From positions 682,001 through 746,000 of the forward strand of contig CAXUJK010000002.1 of NCBI GenBank assembly GCA_964251385.1: DNA of 64,000 nucleotides, given 5' to 3'. A program made the position numbers and the translations under genes. Source of the DNA: CADCVW01 sp964251385. GTDB taxonomy: Bacteria > Pseudomonadota > Alphaproteobacteria > Sphingomonadales > Sphingomonadaceae. The notes under the pieces were generated by a model that was given only the letters and a program-made list of their open reading frames with translations, was not told the origin of the DNA and did not search any database. This document shows positions 15,668 to 24,498 of this stretch, piece after piece; positions within the stretch are counted from its first letter, which is position 1; each line of letters begins with the position of its first letter.

Positions 15668-18600
15668 CGCAACGCCACGGTCAGCCCGCGATTCGGCATC
15701 TGCGCACGGATTTCGGGCGAGTACATCGCCTCGACGCGTGTTGGCGGCAGGTTGAAGCGGCCGCTGCCGTTGAGCCGCATCGTGTACTCGACGCTGAACC
15801 GCCCGCGCGGGACCCAGGCGTAATAGCCGCGCCACGCATCGCGCCCGCGCTCGACATAGCTTGGGTATACGCCGTCACCGCCACTCCCGCCCGCGCCGAG
15901 GATAGCCGACTGCCCGCCCAGGCCGCCGATGATCGTCGCGCCGGGCGGCACCGGATCGTTGATCACCACCCAGTTGCGGTCCGCCGACGCATCGACGGTG
16001 ATCTTGACCCGCAGCACGTCGCCGCGGGTCAGGCGGCCGGAGTTCTTCGCGGAAACGATGCTGACGGCCTTCCGCATCTTGTACCCCGCGAACAGCGGCC
16101 GGACGAGCGGCACGGCCGCGCTCAACGAAACGTTCGCCCAAGGCCCCGCGCCGCCCGACTGCCGCAGCATCAGCGGTCCGTTACGGGCGGGAAGCCGCAG
16201 CGGCGGCGCGCCGCTCGCCATCGGCCAGCTCTGCAAGCGCGACACCGGTCCGAGCGTCGCCGTCGTCGTTCCCGCGATCGCGGTCGCCGGGTACAGCTGC
16301 GCGAACCGCCGCGCGACGACCGCGCCCCAGACGTTGGCGGGCGTCGTGTCCCAATGCCCGCGCCGCTGGCGGAGCGCGGCACCGACCATCATCCTCGGCG
16401 TTTCGTCCGCCCAGTCGGGTCGTCCAAGCACCGCGCCCAGCGCCCGCAACGCCATCTCGTCGCCCGACACCATCATCCACCATGGCGCACTACCACCGTC
16501 GGTCAGATCGAGACGCGAACCTTCGTAGACGATGCGGCCCCGAAGGATCGCCTCGGCCTGGGCACGCAAGGCCGGGGCGTTGCCGACCCCGGGCGTGCGA
16601 TCGATCGCGACCATCCAGTCGGCGAGCGTCGCGGTCGTCATGTCCGCGGGCGCGATGTCGACGGTGCGGAGCATCGCGGGGCTGGACGCGCCTTGCCGCG
16701 CCAATGCGCCGACTGCGGCAACGCGGAGCAGGCGCGCGTCGCTCGGCCCCATGCCGTCGCGCCTGAGGCGTCCCTCGACCACTGCCTGCAGCGCGGCGAT
16801 CATGCGCCCCCGCGACGTCTCGGGCACGCTCCACCCGGCCTCCGCCGCCATCGTCAGCACGTAGGCGGTGAGCGCTTCAGATCCTTCCATGCGCTCGTCG
16901 GGAAAATAACGGAGCAGCCCGTCGCGATCCAGATAGGTCGGCATCGCGCCCGCGAGCCGGCCCCACGCGCCCGCGTCGCCGAGCACGATAGCGCGCGAAA
17001 AAAGCTGTTCGAAGCAGGCGTAGGGGTAGCCCGCCATGTAGGCGCGGACACCGGCGAGCGGCGGCGCGAGCGTGTCCGACAGGCGCACGTCGACGAACGC
17101 ACCGGGCCGCGCGCCCGCCGGAGCCGCGACGGGGATCGTCGTTCCTCCCGCGCCGACCCGGGTCAGCGTGGCCGCCCAGACCTCGGTCGGCACCGCGGGC
17201 ACGACGTCCTGCGCGACCGCCAGCCGATCGCTCGCCCGGCCATCGGCGGAGCGCGCGTCGACCGTCCACGCGAGCTTCTCCACGCCGCCGGGCGCGAGCA
17301 GGTTCCACGTCACGGGAACCGAACCGCCCGCCGGGATCGTCACGGTCAGCGCGCCTCCGTTCGCAACCCTCGGGCTGACGCGCACGTTCGCCGTGACCCG
17401 CATCGTCCGATCCGACCCGTTGCGGATGGTAAAACTCGCGCCAAAGACATCTCCCGTGCGCACCAGCGGCGGCAGGCCTGAAAATATCGACAGGTCCTGC
17501 GCGGTGCGGACGGTCGTCTCGCCCGTGCCGAACAATTGCGCGCCGCTGCTCGCGACAGCGACCATGCGGAACGCGGACAGCGAGTCCGACAGTTTGACGG
17601 GGATACGCGCGCGGCCGTTCGCGTCGAGCGGAACGCGGCCGCGCCACAGCAGAACGGGGCGAAAGTCCTCGCGCGTCATGCCCGACAGGTCGCCGCCCCC
17701 GTCGCCGCCCGCCTCGACCGCTTTCCGCCCATAATGCCGCTTGCCGACGACCTGCATCTGTGCGGTGGAGGTCAGCACGTCGAGCGTGCGCTCGCCCATC
17801 ATCGCGTCCAGCAGATTCCAGCTTTCGTTCGGCGACAGCTGCAGCAACGCCTCGTCGACCGCGGCGAAGGCGAGTTCGGCCGAGCGTGCGGGCTGCCCCG
17901 CCGGGTCGGTCACCGCAACCTCGACTGCGGCGGTATCGCGCGTGGCATACTTCGCCTTATCCGCGCGGACCGCGACGCCGAGCTTATGCCCTTCCCATCC
18001 GACCTTGAGCCGCGCAATGCCGAGCCGGTAACTCGGCTTCGCCAGATCGACGAGCGCGGTCGGCCCCGCGCCTTCGCGGCTGAAGAAGGGCAGGCCCCAG
18101 TCCCGCGCCAGCGTCGCCAGCCACAGCCGAAACCCGCCGACGCGCCCCCGCACCGCCAGCACCGACACGTAGACGTCGGGCGCGTAGCTCGCCGGCATCG
18201 GAACCGCGATGACCGGGTCCTTGCCCGACAAAGTGGTGACGAAACTCGACAAGACGCCTTCCCGCTCCACCGTGACGAGCGCGGTCGCGGTGCGGAACGG
18301 CATGCGCACCTGAAGCCGCGCGGTCTCGCCCGCCTTGTAAGCCTTGGCCTCGGGGACGAGGTCCATACGGTCGCCATTGTCGCCGCCGAACCACCATTCG
18401 TCCTCGCCCGCCAGCCACACGGTGGTGACCGCGCGCGCGACGTTGCCGTCGTCGTCGCTGGTCGTCGCGACGACGATGACCTCGCCCGACACGCCCGGAT
18501 CGATCGCGCATGTCGCCAAGCCTTTCCCATCCGTCATCGCGGAGCAGCCCGCGCGGATGCGGCTGACCCGAGCCTGGTTGTCGTAGGCGTAGAACCCGCC

Positions 18601-21399
18601 GATCAACCGCCGGCGCGCGGAGATCGTCTCGCGGCTGTAGAGCTGGGCCCGGATCCGCTGCCCGCGCGCGACGTCGCCATCGACACCGATCGCGGCGAAT
18701 TGCAGCCGCAGGTCGCTGTCGCGCATCAGCCAGCCGTCGGTCCTGACCCCCAGCCGCACCGCGGACGGATGGAGCAGGATGCGCCGGCTCGCCGTCAGCG
18801 TTTCGCCGTTCGCGTCGGCATAATCCATTTCGACCGTCATCGCGGTGGTCGCATCGACCGGGCGACCGACGTCGACGGAGGCGCGCGCGGTCCCGGAGGC
18901 GTCGAGCGTCACCGGCATCGTCTGCGACATCGGTTTTGGTGTTTCGGGAGCCTCGCCTTCGCCGTCGAGCGGCGTCGTGCCTTCGACAACCGCGTCGCCG
19001 CCGAAGCTGAAGCTTTCGTACTCCTCAGGCGCGCCGCCATCGGGCTCGAACGCGGTGCGGATCGCCACGGGCATATTGGATGCGCCGCCGCCCGACAGAT
19101 ACGCGACGGTCAGCGCGACGGGCACGCTCTTCGGCCGGACGACCGCCCGCTTCGGGCCTTCGACCGACGCGCGCATCGTCGGCAGGCGGAACTCGTCGAC
19201 GCGGACGCTCTGCCCGGTCGAAATGGTGCGGTTCGCAACGCGCACCTGCAGGTCGTAGTCGCCCATCGGCGCGCCCGGCGGCGCGGTCCACGTGCTCAAC
19301 CCGATGCCGTCGCGTCCGATCGCGACCGGCTGTTCGAACTGCGTCTCCGATCCGCGGTGGACGAGCTGCAGCGTGCCCGACACCGGTTCGGCGAGCGCGA
19401 ACCCGGCACCGACCGGCCGACGTATAACATGCTTCATGTTGACCGTCTCGCCCGCGCGGATCAGCGTGCGGTCGAAGATCGTGTGGAGCTTGTCCTCGGG
19501 CGCGGAATAGCCTTGCGGCAGCTCGAAGTCGGAAGGTCGCAACCCTTCCGCCCAGTCGGTCAGCGTGAAGCTGAAGTCGCCGCTTTTCCGCGCGGACACC
19601 ATGAGCGGGTACGGCCCGCCGTCGCAGCCGACATAGGTTTCGGGGGGCGGCAGCCCGCGCACGCCGATGCGCCCGCCGCGGTCGCTGACGCCGCGGGCAA
19701 GCAGCTTCCCCGTGCAGCTGTTGGTGATCCGGACATCTGCGCCCGCCACGGGTGCGCCGCTGTCCAGCGTGGTGACCCAGGCGAGCGACCCTTCGCGGCC
19801 CCACTTGAAGTGCACCGCCATGTTGGTCACCAGCGCGCCCGCCGAGACGTAGCGTGTGGCGGCGCGACCGAGCAGCGCGCGGCCGAGCGCCGGGCTGGCG
19901 AGTTCGACCACGTAGAAACCGGGCCGGCGCAGCGGAATGCCGACCACCTCGAACGCCTTGCCACGCCCGGGGAGCGCGATGCCCATCGGTGCGCCGCCTC
20001 CGCGCAGCACCGATGTCGCCCCCGTGTAGTTGACGCTTGTCGTCCTGCCGCGGGGACCGACTTCGCGAAAATCGCTGTCGTCGGCCTTGTCGAGCCTGCG
20101 CAGCCACGCCGCGATTTCGCCGTCCGACCCGTCGACTCGCAGCCGCGCGCCCCCGACCTCCGCGACCCGCCGCTCCAGCCGAGGCTCGACCGCGCGCACC
20201 GTGACGGGGAGCACCCCGCCTTCGTTCGCCTCCAGGATGCCGAACGTCGCGGCGAACTTGATCAAGGGCGGGGCACGGTCAAAACGAACTTCGATCGGGA
20301 AGCGCTCCGCGTTTTCGAGCGTGCGTCCGCTCGGATCCTCGACCGCGGGAAGCGACAATCGCGCGGTCATCGCGGCGGGGAAGGGGCCTTTGAACCGGAG
20401 ATCGGCGATTTCGGTCCTGCCCGTGTCCGACTTGTCGATCGCAGGCACGCGCACGCTGCCGTCGGCGAACGTCAGCCGCACCGCCTTGGCCGCCGCCATC
20501 GCGATCGGCGCGGTGAAGCGGACATGCGCGTCCGTGATCGGGTTGCACCCGGCCTGCGGGTTGACGCGGCTGCATTCGAAGCGCGCGGTGAACGCCTTGC
20601 GCACCGTGAAATCGTAACGCTGGTCGCGCCCCGCCGTGCGGCCCCGCCCGTCCGCGATGCCCGCACCCCATACCAGCGCCATGTCGCGCCCCGGCGGCAG
20701 CGGCCTCCGGCACTTGACCGCGACCAGCGTCGACAAAGCGTCGCGCCGCTTGGCGGCGTCCCTCGGAAGGATTTTCGGAACACCGGCGCTCTCGAGGAAC
20801 TCCCGCAACGACCAATCGTCAGGCCCGAGCCCCGTGACGATCCGCTCCGGCACGTCGCTGCCAAGCACATCCAGCGCGATGCGCTCGCCGATCCCGTCCA
20901 CCGCGCAATAGCCGCTCGCCGCGACCGATCGCCGGTCGGGCACGACGTTCGCGGCGACGAGGAACACCTGCCCCTCCTCGATGTCGTTGCCGTAACCTCC
21001 CCCGGCCAGTACCGCGCGCGCCGTCGGTCCGCCCGTGTCGACGGGCCAGCTGCGCGTACCCGTCACCGCGCTCCCACGCGCGCTGGCGAGTCCGTCGCGC
21101 AAGCGCACGCCGCACAACAATCCGCCCGGCAAGCCGCGCGCGAACTCGATGACGAAGGTCTGCGGATCGGCCCAGCGCCCGGTCGACGCGACCGGACACG
21201 TCGTCGTCGCGGCGGCGGGCGCACGCGGATCGCCCAGCGGCACCATGGGTTCGGAGAACCGAAGCGTGAAGCGGCTGACGGCCCCGCCGCCGTCCTCGCC
21301 GACGACAGCGTTCGACACCCGCGGCGGCGCGTCCCCGATCGCGACCGCGGGCAGCAACAGGAGGCCCAGCACCGACGCGCGCAGCCACCGCCATCCCAT
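15664..21399 (-). CDS. Bacterial alpha-2-macroglobulin (YfhM type) with thioester
   Basis: 1911 residues, one of the longest genes here. A Sec signal peptide (VLGLLLLPAVAIG) precedes repeated beta-sandwich MG domains; unlike E. coli YfhM there is no lipobox cysteine at the cleavage site. The thioester motif CFEQ is intact at Cys1462 within GYPYACFEQLF, so it should trap attacking proteases covalently. A bait-like region and the TED helices (YLDRDGLLRYFPDERMEGSEALTAYVLTM) surround it. Coupled to pbpC by a four-base overlap. The tRNA-Arg gene ends 16 bases upstream. Confidence 0.93.
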   Translation of the reverse strand: MGWRWLRASVLGLLLLPAVAIGDAPPRVSNAVVGEDGGGAVSRFTLRFSEPMVPLGDPRAPAAATTTCPVASTGRWADPQTFVIEFARGLPGGLLCGVRLRDGLASARGSAVTGTRSWPVDTGGPTARAVLAGGGYGNDIEEGQVFLVAANVVPDRRSVAASGYCAVDGIGERIALDVLGSDVPERIVTGLGPDDWSLREFLESAGVPKILPRDAAKRRDALSTLVAVKCRRPLPPGRDMALVWGAGIADGRGRTAGRDQRYDFTVRKAFTARFECSRVNPQAGCNPITDAHVRFTAPIAMAAAKAVRLTFADGSVRVPAIDKSDTGRTEIADLRFKGPFPAAMTARLSLPAVEDPSGRTLENAERFPIEVRFDRAPPLIKFAATFGILEANEGGVLPVTVRAVEPRLERRVAEVGGARLRVDGSDGEIAAWLRRLDKADDSDFREVGPRGRTTSVNYTGATSVLRGGGAPMGIALPGRGKAFEVVGIPLRRPGFYVVELASPALGRALLGRAATRYVSAGALVTNMAVHFKWGREGSLAWVTTLDSGAPVAGADVRITNSCTGKLLARGVSDRGGRIGVRGLPPPETYVGCDGGPYPLMVSARKSGDFSFTLTDWAEGLRPSDFELPQGYSAPEDKLHTIFDRTLIRAGETVNMKHVIRRPVGAGFALAEPVSGTLQLVHRGSETQFEQPVAIGRDGIGLSTWTAPPGAPMGDYDLQVRVANRTISTGQSVRVDEFRLPTMRASVEGPKRAVVRPKSVPVALTVAYLSGGGASNMPVAIRTAFEPDGGAPEEYESFSFGGDAVVEGTTPLDGEGEAPETPKPMSQTMPVTLDASGTARASVDVGRPVDATTAMTVEMDYADANGETLTASRRILLHPSAVRLGVRTDGWLMRDSDLRLQFAAIGVDGDVARGQRIRAQLYSRETISARRRLIGGFYAYDNQARVSRIRAGCSAMTDGKGLATCAIDPGVSGEVIVVATTSDDDGNVARAVTTVWLAGEDEWWFGGDNGDRMDLVPEAKAYKAGETARLQVRMPFRTATALVTVEREGVLSSFVTTLSGKDPVIAVPMPASYAPDVYVSVLAVRGRVGGFRLWLATLARDWGLPFFSREGAGPTALVDLAKPSYRLGIARLKVGWEGHKLGVAVRADKAKYATRDTAAVEVAVTDPAGQPARSAELAFAAVDEALLQLSPNESWNLLDAMMGERTLDVLTSTAQMQVVGKRHYGRKAVEAGGDGGGDLSGMTREDFRPVLLWRGRVPLDANGRARIPVKLSDSLSAFRMVAVASSGAQLFGTGETTVRTAQDLSIFSGLPPLVRTGDVFGASFTIRNGSDRTMRVTANVRVSPRVANGGALTVTIPAGGSVPVTWNLLAPGGVEKLAWTVDARSADGRASDRLAVAQDVVPAVPTEVWAATLTRVGAGGTTIPVAAPAGARPGAFVDVRLSDTLAPPLAGVRAYMAGYPYACFEQLFSRAIVLGDAGAWGRLAGAMPTYLDRDGLLRYFPDERMEGSEALTAYVLTMAAEAGWSVPETSRGRMIAALQAVVEGRLRRDGMGPSDARLLRVAAVGALARQGASSPAMLRTVDIAPADMTTATLADWMVAIDRTPGVGNAPALRAQAEAILRGRIVYEGSRLDLTDGGSAPWWMMVSGDEMALRALGAVLGRPDWADETPRMMVGAALRQRRGHWDTTPANVWGAVVARRFAQLYPATAIAGTTTATLGPVSRLQSWPMASGAPPLRLPARNGPLMLRQSGGAGPWANVSLSAAVPLVRPLFAGYKMRKAVSIVSAKNSGRLTRGDVLRVKITVDASADRNWVVINDPVPPGATIIGGLGGQSAILGAGGSGGDGVYPSYVERGRDAWRGYYAWVPRGRFSVEYTMRLNGSGRFNLPPTRVEAMYSPEIRAQMPNRGLTVALR

Positions 21400-21415
21400 C
21401 CTGGTTCCCCCATCC

Positions 21416-21492
21416 TGGCGCGCCCGACAGGAGTCGAACCTGTGGCCTCAAGATTAGAAGTCTCGTGCTCTATCCAGCTGAGCTACGGGCGC
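21416..21492 (-). tRNA. tRNA-Arg (anticodon TCT), CCA encoded
   Basis: Read on the minus strand it begins GCGCCCG-TA-GCTC-AGCTGGATA-GAGC, has anticodon loop CTTCTAA (TCT), T arm ACAGG-TTCGACT-CCTGT, and closes with CGGGCGC plus discriminator G and genomic CCA. 77 nt in all, with every stem paired. The intact linear order contrasts with the permuted tRNA-like modules near 10.8-11.1 kb. Confidence 0.97.
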
Positions 21493-21522
21493 GTCGCCGA
21501 TGTTGTAGAACGATCGGACGCG

Positions 21523-22188
21523 TCAGCCTAGCGCCTGCACCAACCCTTCGAAGAACCGTCGTCCGTCGCCTCCACCGTGCGCCCCGCCCATCGCGCGTTC
21601 GGGGTGGGGCATGAGGCCGATGACGTTGCCGCCGTCGCCCACGATCCCCGCGATCGATCGCGCGGATCCGTTGACGTCGGCGGCGTAGCGCAGCGCGACG
21701 CGGCCTTCGCCCTCCAGCCGGTCGAGCGTCTCGGGATCGGCGAAGTAGTTGCCGTCATGATGCGCGACGGGAAGCACGATCGCCTCGCCACGCGAAAAGC
21801 CGCGCGTGAACGGCGTGTCGGCGTCCCCTACCGTCAGCGGCACGTCGCGGCAGATGAAGCGGATGCCCGCGTTTCGCATCAGCGCGCCCGGAAGCAGGCC
21901 CGCCTCCGTCAAGATCTGAAACCCGTTGCACACGCCGAGCACGGGCATGCCGCTGCCCGCCGCTTCGACCACCGCCCGCATCACCGGGGAGCGCGCCGCC
22001 ATCGCGCCCGATCGCAGATAGTCGCCGTAGGAAAAGCCGCCGGGAACCGCGACCAGGCCGATGTCGCCGGGCAGTTCGGTGTCGGCATGCCAGATCATGT
22101 GCGGGCGCGTCCCCGTCGCGTCGTGCAGCGCGACAGCGAGGTCGCGGTCGCAGTTCGACCCGGGGAAGACGATCACCGCGGTCTTCAT
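21523..22188 (-). CDS. purQ: Phosphoribosylformylglycinamidine synthase subunit PurQ
   Basis: 221 residues, glutaminase subunit of the three-part FGAM synthase of purine synthesis. The class I amidotransferase nucleophile is in LGVCNGFQIL, and the His/Glu pair in MPHPERAM. The opening KTAVIVFPGSNCDRD is typical. The ATG overlaps the purS stop (ATGA), so the two subunits are translated together. purL is not in the window; purC lies about 1.1 kb upstream on the same strand but is separated by two plus-strand genes. Confidence 0.96.
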   Translation of the reverse strand: MKTAVIVFPGSNCDRDLAVALHDATGTRPHMIWHADTELPGDIGLVAVPGGFSYGDYLRSGAMAARSPVMRAVVEAAGSGMPVLGVCNGFQILTEAGLLPGALMRNAGIRFICRDVPLTVGDADTPFTRGFSRGEAIVLPVAHHDGNYFADPETLDRLEGEGRVALRYAADVNGSARSIAGIVGDGGNVIGLMPHPERAMGGAHGGGDGRRFFEGLVQALG

Positions 22189-22424
22189 GGCTCTTGCGGG
22201 CCCGCGATCGCGTAATTCTCGATTACCGTGTTCGCGAGAAGCTTGCGGCACATCGCATCGACATCCGCGGCCAACACGCCGTCTTCCAGTTCCATTTCGA
22301 TCAGCTTTCCGACGCGGACGTCGCGGACACCCCCAAAACCCAGGCCGTCCAGCGCGTGGTGGATCGCCTTGCCCTGCGGGTCGAGCACGCCCGATTTCAG
22401 CGTGACGGTGACGCGCGTCTTCAT
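22185..22424 (-). CDS. purS: Phosphoribosylformylglycinamidine synthase subunit PurS
   Basis: 79 residues, the usual PurS size. Family pattern: VTVTLKSGVLDPQGKAI, then GFGGVRDVRVGKLIE and a C-terminal KLLANTVIENYAI. It bridges PurQ and PurL in the FGAM synthase complex. Four-base overlap with purQ downstream. Confidence 0.96.
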   Translation of the reverse strand: MKTRVTVTLKSGVLDPQGKAIHHALDGLGFGGVRDVRVGKLIEMELEDGVLAADVDAMCRKLLANTVIENYAIAGPQEP

Positions 22425-22563
22425 GCGAAAAGTCCTCGATCCGCGCCGTCTATGGCGGCGCGGCGCACCCGCGACAAGGTTTCACACCCTCTTAACCAGA
22501 GTGCGCGCATATCGAACGCGCGCAAGCCGCCTTGGGGCACTGTGCGGCGGAAAGGAGCCGACG

Positions 22564-22713
22564 ATGACGTTTCTAGCTCTCAGCATGTTCATCGGACTGT
22601 TCGCTTTCGGGGGATCGTTCTTGGGTTGGCAGGATCCCAACGGCCAGATTCAGCTCGGGCTTTTCATGGCGTTCCTGTTCGGCATCGTGTGCGGGTACAA
22701 GTCGGGCAAGTAG
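22564..22713 (+). CDS. Small membrane protein of unknown function (49 aa)
   Basis: A strong ribosome binding site (AAAGGAG) six bases before the ATG supports translation. The product has two hydrophobic stretches (MTFLALSMFIGLFAFGGSFLG and IQLGLFMAFLFGIVCGY) joined by WQDPNGQ, ending in a basic KSGK tail. This predicts a two-helix hairpin in the inner membrane. I do not recognise a family. It is divergent from purS with a 139-base gap and 33 bases upstream of the short-chain dehydrogenase, with which it may share an mRNA. Confidence 0.65.
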   Translation: MTFLALSMFIGLFAFGGSFLGWQDPNGQIQLGLFMAFLFGIVCGYKSGK

Positions 22714-22746
22714 CCGCGCAGCCGCCGACGCGCTAACGCCGCGGCC

Positions 22747-23541
22747 ATGTCCCGGCTCACCGACAAGATCGCGCTCGTGTCGGGCGCCGCGCGGGGTATC
22801 GGCCACGCCATCGCGCGTGCGTTCGCCGACGAAGGCGCGACCGTGTGCGTCACCGACATCGATGCGGAAGCCGGACGCGAGGCGCTGGACCATGTTCGTA
22901 GCGCCACGTTCGAACAACTCGACGTCCGCGTCGAAGACGACTGGCGGCGCGTCGTCGACACGTTGCTGGAGGCGCACGGACGGATTGACATCGTCGTCAA
23001 CAACGCGGGAATCACTGGGCTGGAGCAGCCCGGAACCCCGCATGATCCCGAACATGCCAGCCTCGGCGACTGGCGCGCGGTCCACGCGGTAAACCTGGAC
23101 GGCACGTTCCTCGGGTGCAAGCACGCGATCCGCGCGATGCGGCCGGCGGGCACGGGATCGATCATCAACATATCATCGCGATCGGGGCTGGTCGGCATTC
23201 CGGCCGCCGCGGCCTACGCATCGTCGAAGGCCGCGATCCGAAACCACAGCAAGACGGTCGCCTTGTGGTGCGCAGGGCAGGGGCTCGCGATACGTTGCAA
23301 TTCGATTCACCCGGCCGCGATCATGACGCCGATGTGGGATGCGATGCTTGGGAGCGGACCCGATCGGGAGGCGCGGGAGGCGGCGTTCGTCAAGGACACA
23401 CCGCTGCGCCGCTTCGGCCGCGCGGCGGAAGTCGCCGCGATCGCGGTCTTGCTCGCGTCGGACGAGTCCACGTACGTGACGGGATCGGAGTTCAACATCG
23501 ACGGCGGGCTGCTCGCGGGTTCGGCGGCGAGCCCGGGGTGA
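22747..23541 (+). CDS. Short-chain dehydrogenase/reductase, classical type
   Basis: 264 residues. The NAD(P)-binding motif GAARGIG, an Asp after beta-2 (VTDID) suggesting NAD preference, NNAGI, a catalytic Ser in ISSRSG and a YASSK catalytic tetrad motif are all present, with the C-terminal SEFNIDGGLLAG. It oxidises or reduces an alcohol/ketone; the substrate cannot be read. It resembles cyclopentanol and hydroxysteroid dehydrogenases in general pattern. Three bases separate its stop from the convergent purC stop. Confidence 0.88.
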   Translation: MSRLTDKIALVSGAARGIGHAIARAFADEGATVCVTDIDAEAGREALDHVRSATFEQLDVRVEDDWRRVVDTLLEAHGRIDIVVNNAGITGLEQPGTPHDPEHASLGDWRAVHAVNLDGTFLGCKHAIRAMRPAGTGSIINISSRSGLVGIPAAAAYASSKAAIRNHSKTVALWCAGQGLAIRCNSIHPAAIMTPMWDAMLGSGPDREAREAAFVKDTPLRRFGRAAEVAAIAVLLASDESTYVTGSEFNIDGGLLAGSAASPG

Positions 23542-23544
23542 GCC

Positions 23545-24327
23545 TTACTTCCCCCGCCGCCGCCGGTGCGTCGCCATGTCGAGCACCTGCCGCTCGGCCT
23601 CGTCCTCGGGCATCAGCCCCAGACGTCGCGCGATCTCCTGATACGCCTCGGCCTCGCCGCCCAGGTCCAGCCGAAACCGGTCCTTGTCGAGTTTCTCGTT
23701 CGACTTCATGTCCCACAGGCGGCAGCCGTCCGGCGAAATCTCGTCCGCCAGGATCGTGCGCGCGTAGTCGTTTTCCCACAGGCGGCCGAATTCGAGCTTG
23801 AAGTCGACCAGCCGGATGCCCGCGCCCGCGAACAGGCCGCACAGGAAATCGTTGATGCGGATCGCCATGTCGGCGATGTCGTTCATCTCCTCCTGGCTCG
23901 CCCAGCCGAAGCAGGCGATGTGCTCGTCCGCGATCAACGGGTCGCCCAGCGCGTCGTCCTTGTAGTAATATTCGATGATCGTGCGCGGCAGCTGCGTGCC
24001 TTCCTCGATCCCGAGCCTCTTGGACAATGACCCCGCCGCGACGTTGCGGACGACGACTTCAATCGGGATGATTTCCACTTGTCGGATCAATTGCTCGCGC
24101 ATGTTGAGGCGGCGGATGAAGTGGTGCGGCACGCCGATCGTGCCGAGCAACGTAAAGATGTGCTCGGAAATGCGGTTGTTCAGGACCCCCTTGCCGTTGA
24201 TCGTGCCCTTCTTCTGCGCGTTGAAGGCGGTGGCGTCGTCCTTGAAATACTGGATCAGCGTGCCGGGTTCGGGACCTTCGTACAGGATCTTGGCCTTGCC
24301 TTCGTAGATCTGGCGGCGACGGGCCAT
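23545..24327 (-). CDS. purC: SAICAR synthase
   Basis: 260 residues. Ligates aspartate to CAIR in purine synthesis. Diagnostic segments: YEGKAKILYEGPEPGTLIQY at the start, FNAQKKGTINGKGVLNNRIS, EVVVRNVAAGSLSKR, VDFKLEFGR and DEISPDGCRLWD. The ATG at 24327 is followed by the usual basic opening (ARRRQIYEGK). Divergent from ligA with 171 bases between them, which must hold both promoters. Confidence 0.96.
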   Translation of the reverse strand: MARRRQIYEGKAKILYEGPEPGTLIQYFKDDATAFNAQKKGTINGKGVLNNRISEHIFTLLGTIGVPHHFIRRLNMREQLIRQVEIIPIEVVVRNVAAGSLSKRLGIEEGTQLPRTIIEYYYKDDALGDPLIADEHIACFGWASQEEMNDIADMAIRINDFLCGLFAGAGIRLVDFKLEFGRLWENDYARTILADEISPDGCRLWDMKSNEKLDKDRFRLDLGGEAEAYQEIARRLGLMPEDEAERQVLDMATHRRRRGK

Positions 24328-24498
24328 AAACGGGTCCTTCCAAACGCGAACGCCCCGGCGGCGGATCGCGCCCTCTCAGACCGAAGGGATTGCGCGACAC
24401 GGGCCGGGGCTCGGGTGCGGGGGCTATAGCGGGAGGGGGAGGGGGGTGCAACGCGCGGCCCCTTTGCTGGCGACGACACGTCGCCTATCGGGCCAGCG

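Noticed and set aside
17536..21531. Very long plus-strand frame (1331 codons) opposite the alpha-2-macroglobulin gene
   Set aside because: Shadow frame of a GC-rich gene. The minus-strand protein has signal peptide, MG domains and the thioester motif.
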